Shown: positions 1 through 5,130 of the stretch, piece after piece
How positions within the stretch are numbered: position 1 is the first letter of the stretch
Layout of the letters: the number at the start of each line of letters is the position of its first letter
From: JAXHUA01 sp034189695
GTDB lineage: Bacteria; Chloroflexota; Dehalococcoidia; E44-bin15
NCBI GenBank assembly: GCA_034189695.1
Contig: JAXHUA010000094.1
Coordinates: 1-8,497, forward strand
Length of the DNA: 8,497 nucleotides
Reading direction: 5' to 3'
Translations under genes and position numbers: made by a program
The notes under the pieces: generated by a model
Database searches by the model: none
The model's input: only the letters and a program-made list of their open reading frames with translations
What the model was told of the DNA's origin: nothing

Positions 1-63
1 ACCGTCAACTGGAAACACTATGGGCCATGGCTGAGCATGCCCAAGGAAAGGAGGCTTCGGTAA
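1..63 (+). CDS. C-terminal end of an unidentified protein (5' truncated)
   Basis: Frame 1 is open from the first base to a TAA at 61-63 and encodes 20 residues rich in aromatic and basic amino acids (key residues N-W-K-H-Y, then P-W, ending E-R-R-L-R). The composition looks like a genuine protein tail, and a small palindrome starts directly after the stop, as is common at gene ends. The stretch is too short to identify. The Trp/Lys/His character faintly recalls the tails of the acetyltransferases at 5131-6529, but there is no real alignment. It could also be chance. Confidence 0.4.
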   Translation, partial: TVNWKHYGPWLSMPKERRLR

Positions 64-77
64 CCTCATTTATGAGG
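64..77 (+). terminator. Small hairpin directly after the upstream stop codon
   Basis: CCTCA and TGAGG (64-68 and 73-77) enclose a TTTA loop and begin at the first base after the TAA at 61-63. There is no T-run behind it, so it is at best a weak or factor-dependent 3' end. The call rests on position and symmetry only. Confidence 0.25.
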
Positions 78-177
78 CAACCAACCACCGTTCGGTAACA
101 CTTTCTATTGACGCAACACGGAGGCCGTACTCGCTCAGGCCACCTCTGGCCCGTCCTGGCGCCAACATGCGCGGGTA

Positions 178-224
178 GGGCGGAGCATCCGCTCCGCCCC
201 CGCCTGGAGCCGATGCTCCAGGCG
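178..224. repeat. Two tandem perfect hairpins with a shared core
   Basis: Hairpin 1 has 9-base arms (178-186 with 191-199) and an ATCC loop. Hairpin 2 has 10-base arms (201-210 with 215-224) and a CGAT loop. Both are mismatch-free and one base apart. Both contain the same core, GGAGC-N4-GCTCC (182-195 and 206-219), repeating with a 24-base period, while the outer stem bases differ. No T-tract follows on either strand. Possible roles are a REP/BIME-like repeat, a two-site operator or a paired RNA structure at the end of the upstream transcript. Confidence 0.6.
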
Positions 225-345
225 GCCCGGTGGAGGAGGCGCAGCACCGCCAGTCGCGGCGGAGCCGGCCGTTTCACAGCGGTCGCTCTCTGTGCTTGAG
301 AAGTCGTGCCAGCCACAGGCGGGGAAACCTCGCGCCGAGGTGAAC

Positions 346-374
346 TTGCGCCCATGTGGATAGTGTGTAATAAT
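346..374 (+). promoter_or_regulatory. Candidate extended -10 promoter for the fumarase operon
   Basis: AATAAT (369-374) matches the -10 consensus at 5 of 6 positions and is preceded by TGT, giving an extended -10 (TGn). TTGCGC (346-351) lies 17 bases upstream and matches the -35 consensus only in its TTG half. Initiation would fall near 381, leaving a leader of about 115 bases before the fumarase beta start. It is an AT-rich spot in very GC-rich surroundings. Confidence 0.5.
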
Positions 375-437
375 GGCCGTCCACTGGCCCTGTAGCTCCC
401 GTCAGGGAGGCAACACCGGCACGTATCGTGGGCGCGC

Positions 438-472
438 GGCGGGCCGGCGAGAGCCCGCCAGAACGCCTGGCG
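438..472 (+). promoter_or_regulatory. Overlapping alternative hairpins in the operon leader
   Basis: Stem A pairs GGCGGGC (438-444) with GCCCGCC (453-459). Stem B pairs CGCCAG (456-461) with CTGGCG (467-472). They share 456-459, so they cannot form together. Stem B ends 11 bases before the Shine-Dalgarno site of the beta subunit gene (484-489). The geometry would suit a switch controlling translation, but such pairings also arise by chance in GC-rich DNA. Confidence 0.3.
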
Positions 473-495
473 AGCTTGAACATGAGGGGATGGGC

Positions 496-1107
496 ATGGC
501 AGCAGACAAGACGGGCGAGACACCAGCCGACGTTGCCGGCGGCGAGGGCGAACCGATACGCGTCGCTTCGCCATTTGAGCCCCGACTGGTGGAGGAACTC
601 AAGATAGGCGATCATCTGCTTATCAGCGGGTCGATATACGTCGCCCGCGATGCGGCCCACGAAAGGTTGACCAGGGCGCTGGACAGGGGCGAGGAGCTGC
701 CTTTCGATATAGCCGGCCAGACCATTTACTACGCGGGGCCTTCTCCGGCTAGGCCCGGGCGGCTCATCGGCTCGGTGGGACCGACCACCAGCGCGCGCAT
801 GGACACCTACACGCCCCGCCTCCTTGCCGCGGGCCTGAGAGCCATGATCGGTAAGGGAAAGCGCTCCCCAGCGGTACGCGAGGCTCTGCGCAGGCACAGG
901 GCCGTCTACTGTACCGCTACAGGAGGGGCAGGCGCCCTCATTTCGAGGTCCGTCAAGAAGGTGCAGGTAGTGGCCTACGGGGACATGGGGCCCGAGGCGG
1001 TCCTTCTCCTCGAGGTGGAGGACCTGCCCGCTATTGTAGCCAACGATGTCCATGGGCGGGACCTCTTCGAAGAGGGCAGGGTCATGTACCAGGGCCACCG
1101 GCGTTGA
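496..1107 (+). CDS. Class I (Fe-S) fumarate hydratase, beta subunit
   Basis: This is the beta subunit of a two-subunit [4Fe-4S] hydro-lyase, equivalent to the C-terminal part of FumA or to TtdB. With the alpha subunit encoded next it interconverts fumarate and (S)-malate in the cytoplasm. The 203-residue product carries the family's signature blocks in order: IGDHLLISG (37-45), RDAAH (51-55), GPTTSARMD (95-103), IGKGKR (118-123), ATGGAGALIS (141-150), and an acidic GPEA...LEVEDLPAI segment followed by N-D-V-H-G near the end. The ATG at 496 is preferred because GAGGGG (484-489) sits 6 bases upstream. The in-frame ATG at 490 is too close to it, and residues encoded further upstream look like leader sequence. 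About 20 extra N-terminal residues precede the conserved domain. The stop is TGA. An L-tartrate dehydratase subunit is the main alternative, but the malic enzyme downstream favours fumarase. Confidence 0.92.
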   Translation: MAADKTGETPADVAGGEGEPIRVASPFEPRLVEELKIGDHLLISGSIYVARDAAHERLTRALDRGEELPFDIAGQTIYYAGPSPARPGRLIGSVGPTTSARMDTYTPRLLAAGLRAMIGKGKRSPAVREALRRHRAVYCTATGGAGALISRSVKKVQVVAYGDMGPEAVLLLEVEDLPAIVANDVHGRDLFEEGRVMYQGHRR

Positions 1108-1184
1108 CAGCCGGAAGGATCGCCCGGGTCAGCAGGTACGACGGAGCGAATTGCTGAGAGGACCGTGGTCCGGGAGAGACAGGC

Positions 1185-2030
1185 TTGAAGGAAATAAGTG
1201 TCGACACCATCACCGAGACCGTGAGCCGCCTGTGCCGGGAGGCGAACTTCTACCTGCCCGAGGACGTCGTCGCCGTCCTGCGCCGGGCGTTGGAAGAGGA
1301 GGAATCCCCCTGGGGGAGAGAGGCTCTGCGCCAGATACTGGAGAACGCCGACATCGCCGCCAGGGAGCGCATCCCCCTGTGTCAGGACTGCGGGATTGCC
1401 GTGATATACGTCTACCTGGGCCAGGACGTTCACGTGGTCGGCGGCGAACTGGAGAGGGCGGTGGAGGAGGGGGTGCACCGGGGCTACACGGAAGGGTATC
1501 TGCGCCCGTCAATGGTGCGCCGGCCCTTTTCAGCGAGAATCAACACCGGGGACAACACGCCTCCCGTTGTGCGGTACGAGGTGGTCCCCGGGGACCAGCT
1601 CAGGATCATAGTGATGCCCAAGGGTGAGGGCGCGGAGAACGGAAGCCGTGTCGCCATGCTGGATCCGGCGTCGGGACGGCAGGGGCTGGTCGACGTCGTG
1701 GTCGAGACCATAGAGAGGGTTGGCAGCGACGTCTGTCCGCCGCTGGTCGTCGGCGTCGGCGTCGGGGCCACGTCGGGAAGGGCCATGAACCTGGCCAAGA
1801 AGGCGCTGCTGCGTCCCGTCGGCACGCCTAATCTCGATCCCGAGATCGCCGAGTTGGAGAGGGAGCTTCTGGAGAAGATCAACGCCCTGGGCATCGGCCC
1901 GCAGGGACTGGGCGGGACGGTCACCGCGCTGGCGGTCCACTGCGAGGTCTACCCGTGCCACATCGCGGCTCTGCCCGTCGCCATCAATCCCCAGTGTCAC
2001 TGCGCCCGTCACACGGAGGCTGTGCTGTAG
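1185..2030 (+). CDS. Class I (Fe-S) fumarate hydratase, alpha subunit
   Basis: This is the catalytic, cluster-carrying subunit (281 residues, usual length) of the fumarase whose beta subunit is encoded 77 bases upstream. Three Cys positions fit the cluster ligands of the family: C66 in CQDCG (66-70), C184 in the CPP motif, and C271 in the C-terminal QCHCARH. Also present are the family's N-T-G-D-N-T-P block (120-126), P-K-G-E-G-A-E-N (145-152) and L-A-K-K-A-L-L-R (203-210). The start is a TTG, supported by GGGAG (1172-1176) 8 bases upstream and by the family-typical N-terminus. Two features are unusual. The motif normally read CQDTG has Cys instead of Thr, and an extra Cys (C273) lies next to the last ligand. 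Tartrate dehydratase alpha subunit is the alternative function. The gene is very likely cotranscribed with both neighbours. Confidence 0.93.
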   Translation: MKEISVDTITETVSRLCREANFYLPEDVVAVLRRALEEEESPWGREALRQILENADIAARERIPLCQDCGIAVIYVYLGQDVHVVGGELERAVEEGVHRGYTEGYLRPSMVRRPFSARINTGDNTPPVVRYEVVPGDQLRIIVMPKGEGAENGSRVAMLDPASGRQGLVDVVVETIERVGSDVCPPLVVGVGVGATSGRAMNLAKKALLRPVGTPNLDPEIAELERELLEKINALGIGPQGLGGTVTALAVHCEVYPCHIAALPVAINPQCHCARHTEAVL

Positions 2031-2086
2031 GCGGACAGCAGGCCCGGCAACAGGCATGAGGAGAGAGGACAGGAGACTCAGCTTCT

Positions 2087-3715
2087 ATGACAGATATTCC
2101 CAGCGGGGTGCACCTGCTCAACGATTCACTTCTGAACAAAGGAACGGCGTTCACCGAGGAGGAGCGAGAGAGACTGGGGCTACAGGGGCTGGTGCCGCCG
2201 CGTGTGCACTCGATGGACGAGCAGGTGGCGTGTGTCCTGGAGGACTGCCGCAAGAAGGCAACGGACCTCGACCGGCACATCTACCTGACCGGTCTCCAGG
2301 ACTGGAACGAGACCCTGTTCTACCGGGTGGTGACGGAGAACCTCGAAGAGATGATGCCCATCATCTACACGCCGACGGTGGGGCAGGCGTGCCGGGAGTA
2401 CGGGCACATCATCCGCAGGTCGCGAGGTCTGTTCATCTCGGCGAAGGACAGGGGACGGGTGGTCAGTCTGCTGCGGAACTGGCCGCATGAGGACGTTCGC
2501 ATCGTTGTGGTCACCGATGGAGAGCGCGTCCTGGGCCTCGGAGACCTGGGCGCCAACGCGATGGGCATCCCGGTGGGAAAGCTCACCCTCTACACGTGCT
2601 GCGCCGGCATTCACCCGTCGCATTGCCTCCCCGTCACGCTCGACGTGGGGACCGACAACGAGGCCTTGCTGGACGACCCCCTCTATGCCGGCATCCAGCA
2701 GCGGCGCCTTCGTGGAGAGGCATACGACGAGCTGGTCGAGGAGTTCGTCACGGGCGTGCAGGAACTCTTTCCCCATGCCCTCATCCAGTTCGAGGACTTC
2801 GCCAATGTCAACGCGATCCGCCTGCTGGAGAAGTACCGGGACCGGGTCTGCACCTTCAACGACGATATCCAGGGGACGGCGGCCGTGGCGCTGGCCGGTA
2901 TATACTCGGCCCTGCGCATCGCGGGAGGCAGGCTGAAGGACCAGAAGGTCCTCTTCCTCGGCGCGGGCCAGGCGGCGGTCGGGATCGCGGACCTGCTTGT
3001 GACCGCGCTAGTCGATGAGGGGTTGTCCGATGATGAGGCGCGGGCCCGTTGCTCCCTGGTGGACTCCAGAGGCCTGGTGGTCAAGAGCCGCAGCGACTTG
3101 GCCGAGCACAAGCTGCGCTATGCCTGCGACCACGAGCCCTTGAGCAGCTTACTGGCTGCGGTCGAATCGCTCAGGCCCACGGCGATCGTCGGAGTGTCCG
3201 GACAGCGCGCAGCGTTCACCCGACCGGTGCTGGAGGTGATGGCCCGGATCAATGAGAGGCCGGTCGTCTTCGCCCTGTCAAACCCGACGTCGCAGGCTGA
3301 GTGCACCGCCGAGGAGGCCTATGCCTGCACGCAGGGGAGCGCCATCTTTGCAGCCGGCAGCCCGTTCGGGCCGGTCACTATCAACGGGAAGCCGTATGTG
3401 CCGGGGCAGGGGAACAACGCCTATGTCTTTCCCGGTGTGGGGATGGGCGTCATCACGTTCGGGGCGCCGCGCGTGACCGATGAGATGTTCTTCGCCGCCG
3501 CGAAAGCGCTGTCCCGTGAAGTGAGTGAGGCTGATCTTGAGCAGGGGCGCATCTACCCGCCGTTGACGGGGATCAGGGAGGTCTCCGCGGCCATCGCCGC
3601 CGCCGTGGCGGAGGTAGCCTACAATCGGGGCCTCGCGGCCAGGCTGAGGCCGGATGACCTCACGGCGTACATCAGGTCTCAGATGTACGAGGCGAGCTAC
3701 CAGCCTTACGTTTAG
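2087..3715 (+). CDS. Malic enzyme (NAD(P)-dependent, decarboxylating)
   Basis: This enzyme oxidatively decarboxylates (S)-malate to pyruvate and CO2 with reduction of NAD(P)+. The 542-residue length is normal for the large malic enzyme family (SfcA/MaeA-like and eukaryotic ME types). By family comparison, Y94 (in Y-T-P-T-V-G) and K165 (in G-I-P-V-G-K-L) are catalytic, and E236, D237 and D260 (in FNDDIQGTAAV, 257-267) bind the divalent metal. The Rossmann motif G-A-G-Q-A-A-V-G spans 292-299, and L-S-N-P-T at 397-401 is a conserved substrate-site loop. V-D-S-R-G (325-329) follows the second beta strand of the dinucleotide fold. The ATG has AGGAG (2071-2075) 11 bases upstream, a rather long spacing. 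The gene lies 56 bases after fumarase alpha, so the operon runs fumarate to malate to pyruvate. Cofactor preference cannot be fixed from sequence alone. Confidence 0.96.
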   Translation: MTDIPSGVHLLNDSLLNKGTAFTEEERERLGLQGLVPPRVHSMDEQVACVLEDCRKKATDLDRHIYLTGLQDWNETLFYRVVTENLEEMMPIIYTPTVGQACREYGHIIRRSRGLFISAKDRGRVVSLLRNWPHEDVRIVVVTDGERVLGLGDLGANAMGIPVGKLTLYTCCAGIHPSHCLPVTLDVGTDNEALLDDPLYAGIQQRRLRGEAYDELVEEFVTGVQELFPHALIQFEDFANVNAIRLLEKYRDRVCTFNDDIQGTAAVALAGIYSALRIAGGRLKDQKVLFLGAGQAAVGIADLLVTALVDEGLSDDEARARCSLVDSRGLVVKSRSDLAEHKLRYACDHEPLSSLLAAVESLRPTAIVGVSGQRAAFTRPVLEVMARINERPVVFALSNPTSQAECTAEEAYACTQGSAIFAAGSPFGPVTINGKPYVPGQGNNAYVFPGVGMGVITFGAPRVTDEMFFAAAKALSREVSEADLEQGRIYPPLTGIREVSAAIAAAVAEVAYNRGLAARLRPDDLTAYIRSQMYEASYQPYV

Positions 3716-3725
3716 ACGACCCGGG

Positions 3726-3740
3726 TGCTGCCAGCCAGCA
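3726..3740. terminator. Weak hairpin between convergent genes
   Basis: TGCTG (3726-3730) and CAGCA (3736-3740) flank a 5-base loop in the 30-base gap between the malic enzyme stop and the end of the protease tail frame on the other strand. The location suits a shared terminator, but the stem is only 5 pairs and no T-run follows on either strand. Confidence 0.2.
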
Positions 3741-3745
3741 TGCCT

Positions 3746-4027
3746 CTAGTCCCCCTTCGAAGCCGCTCCCCGCTTTCGCGACCGCGCCAGCAGTGCCGCG
3801 CTCGCTGCGACCAGCCCTGTTGCCCCGAGCAGCCATGGCATCAGCAGGCCGAGCTTGTCGGTGGGGAGGGTGGTGCCGCCGATGGCAGGCTCAGGGACCG
3901 GCCCTGGCAGCCACTGGACCTGTCCGCCGGCCCACACAGGGATCTCTCCGGCGACATCGTCTCTGGCTATGAGGGTGAATACCTGTACGGGATTGGCAAC
4001 GTTCAGGGCAGCCCCTGCGCTGTCGGC
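3746..4027 (-). other. In-frame continuation of the protease past TGA, with C-terminal membrane anchor
   Basis: After the TGA at 4030-4028 the protease frame stays open for 93 codons to a TAG at 3748-3746. The first ~35 residues are beta-rich (A-L-N-V-A-N-P-V-Q-V-F-T-L-I-A) and read as a natural continuation of the preceding domain. A Pro/Gly linker follows, then G-G-T-T-L-P-T-D-K-L (50-59), a hydrophobic segment (about 60-81) and a basic end R-S-R-K-R. That motif-membrane-basic order is the layout of a C-terminal surface-anchoring or sorting signal, here near LPxTG in form but with D-K in place of T-G. No independent start with a ribosome site is evident, and the first GTG (3937) falls inside the beta-rich part. 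It is most likely the severed end of the protease at 4028-4975. Confidence 0.6.
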
Positions 4028-4975
4028 TCAAAACGACAGGGGGAACTCCACCTCGGGTGACCACGGAGCCGGCACCGGGTGGCCGTCCACCATGTAGCCC
4101 TGGTAGAACGGGTACTCCGGCACGAGATGGGCCGGGTCGGCGGGGTTGAATGCCACCCAGCCCTCGGGTGGGATAACCGTGTCGATGACGCTCGGATCGA
4201 TGTCCAGGTTGATGAGAGTGACGTGCCCGTCCTCGGGACCGGCGTAGACGAACGCCCAGTCGTATTGGTGCGGCACCGAGCTCTGCTGGGTCCCGGTCGC
4301 TTCGGATTCGCTCTGTCCAAGCACCGGATACAGAGTCGATATCTCGGAACGGTCATGGGCGTTGAAGTCGGCTCTGTCCAGGCCCTGGTCGTGGTCGGTC
4401 ACGTTGCCGTCGTCATCGTCAGCCAGACCCAGTATGTGAGTGATCTCATGCGCACCCAGATTCCTGATCTTCTCCTGCCAGCGGTCGTTGTGGGCCGGCA
4501 GGTTGGCCTTTATGAGTATCTCGCCGCCCGTGATGTTGCCGTTTCCCCCGCCGCATCCGGCGAGGCCATCGTTACCGTCCAGCTTGGGTGCTTCGGGGTC
4601 ACCCTGGTCCATTTGCAGCGTGTCATTGGCGCTGCCGTACTTGCACGTGGCGTCGCAACCCGTCGGCGGGTCCGGGATTCCCACCGTCACCTCCAGTTTG
4701 AGGCCACGAGGCTCCAACTCCGCGTTCCAGCGCTCCATGCCCTCCTTGAGCAACGCGGAGCGGTCCGGCGGCTTGTTGGGGTCTTCCTGGATGCAGACCT
4801 TGATCACCTTGGGGTGCGTCTGGTTGCCCACCGGCCATTTCAGCGGGGACACCCCGCCTTCGTAGGTGAAGGGTGTTGCCGCGGCAGGCCCGGACAGCAA
4901 GACGCAAAGGCATAGACCCGCGACGAGCGCTCCAAGGTAGACCAGCGTGACACTTGCTCTGTGAGTCGCCCTCAT
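4028..4975 (-). CDS. Secreted matrixin-like zinc metalloprotease
   Basis: This predicted exported protease (315 residues to its TGA) has a signal peptide: basic residues at 2-6, a hydrophobic core at about 10-28 and likely cleavage after A-A-A (31-33). The zinc motif H-E-I-T-H-I-L-G-L-A-D (176-186) has the HExxHxxGxxD form, with Asp as third ligand instead of the usual matrixin His. R-S-E-I-S-T-L-Y-P (209-217) resembles the end of bacterial matrixin domains. Four Cys (61, 107, 111, 141) in the mature part could form disulfides, and the Asp-rich loop at 186-201 may bind calcium. No Met-turn methionine is visible between the zinc site and the domain end. The ATG has a near-perfect AGGAGGTG ribosome site (4988-4981) and a strong promoter behind it. 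Residues 236-315 form a second, beta-rich region that appears to continue past the stop. The substrate is unknown. Confidence 0.8.
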   Translation of the reverse strand: MRATHRASVTLVYLGALVAGLCLCVLLSGPAAATPFTYEGGVSPLKWPVGNQTHPKVIKVCIQEDPNKPPDRSALLKEGMERWNAELEPRGLKLEVTVGIPDPPTGCDATCKYGSANDTLQMDQGDPEAPKLDGNDGLAGCGGGNGNITGGEILIKANLPAHNDRWQEKIRNLGAHEITHILGLADDDDGNVTDHDQGLDRADFNAHDRSEISTLYPVLGQSESEATGTQQSSVPHQYDWAFVYAGPEDGHVTLINLDIDPSVIDTVIPPEGWVAFNPADPAHLVPEYPFYQGYMVDGHPVPAPWSPEVEFPLSF

Positions 4976-4980
4976 CCCTG

Positions 4981-4988
4981 CACCTCCT
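4981..4988 (-). promoter_or_regulatory. Strong ribosome binding site of the protease gene
   Basis: On the minus strand AGGAGGTG matches the 16S anti-Shine-Dalgarno sequence over eight bases. It ends 5 bases before the ATG at 4975 (7 bases from the AGGAGG core). It fixes the protease start and predicts efficient translation. Confidence 0.85.
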
Positions 4989-5016
4989 GAGCCCCCAAGC
5001 TCGGAAAGGGGTCTCC

Positions 5017-5046
5017 CTTATAGCACCCTTCGCGGCCGACTGTCAA
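5017..5046 (-). promoter_or_regulatory. Sigma70-type promoter of the protease gene
   Basis: On the minus strand a perfect TTGACA (5046-5041) is followed after 18 bases by TATAAG (5022-5017), a 5 of 6 match. TGC directly before the -10 makes it an extended -10 as well. Initiation would fall near 5010, leaving a leader of about 35 bases with the strong ribosome site at 4988-4981. This is the best promoter in the window. Confidence 0.75.
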
Positions 5047-5096
5047 TCCGGATGGCCCGCAGGCGAGGCCTCCAATGGTCGAATCGGGCCGCCGCG

Positions 5097-5105
5097 TGCT
5101 ACAAT
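5097..5105 (+). promoter_or_regulatory. Candidate extended -10 promoter for the acetyltransferase pair
   Basis: TGC followed by TACAAT (5100-5105) is a good extended -10, matching TATAAT at 5 of 6 positions. No clear -35 is seen 17-18 bases upstream. Initiation near 5112 would put the ATG at 5104 outside the transcript and leave a very short leader before the ATGs at 5119 and 5131. It is divergent from the protease promoter about 50 bases away. Confidence 0.45.
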
Positions 5106-5130
5106 GCCTCTGAACGAGATGAACGTTTCG

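Larger units (their letters stand above)
64..495 (+). other. Non-coding region upstream of the fumarase operon
   Basis: This stretch of about 430 bases holds no convincing gene. Open frames on both strands lack family signatures and good start sites. It contains a short palindrome after the upstream stop (64-77), a 9-base direct repeat TTCGGTAAC (56-64 and 91-99), two tandem perfect hairpins (178-224), a candidate promoter (346-374) and a GC-rich leader of about 115 bases with two mutually exclusive hairpins (438-472). No tRNA or recognised riboswitch is visible. Confidence 0.6.

Noticed and set aside
5..574. 189-codon minus-strand frame
   Set aside because: It spans the tandem hairpins, the promoter region and the fumarase leader, has low-complexity Arg/Pro/Ser composition and shows no family motif. 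It is a GC-driven open frame.
274..1098. 274-codon minus-strand frame
   Set aside because: It lies opposite the fumarase beta gene, which has full family signatures. The frame mirrors its codon structure and resembles no family.
1104..1109. Perfect TTGACA overlapping the fumarase beta stop, as a possible internal promoter
   Set aside because: No -10-like hexamer lies 16-18 bases downstream (the region is GGTCAG-like), so it is probably a chance match.
4028..4030. Selenocysteine or TGA-as-Trp reading of the protease stop
   Set aside because: TGA ends several intact genes here, Trp is TGG throughout, and the position is not a redox or Cys site. Nonsense change, read-through or sequence error are better explanations.
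3725..4060. 111-codon plus-strand frame after malic enzyme
   Set aside because: It is antisense to the protease tail, has Arg/Pro/Gln-rich composition and no usable ribosome site.
4079..4915. 278-codon plus-strand frame
   Set aside because: It is antisense to the protease gene, which has a signal peptide, zinc motif, strong ribosome site and promoter. The plus-strand product shows no motif.
4954..5130. N-terminal extension of the first acetyltransferase
   Set aside because: The extension would overlap the protease start, its ribosome site and both promoters, and it has no counterpart in the paralog.
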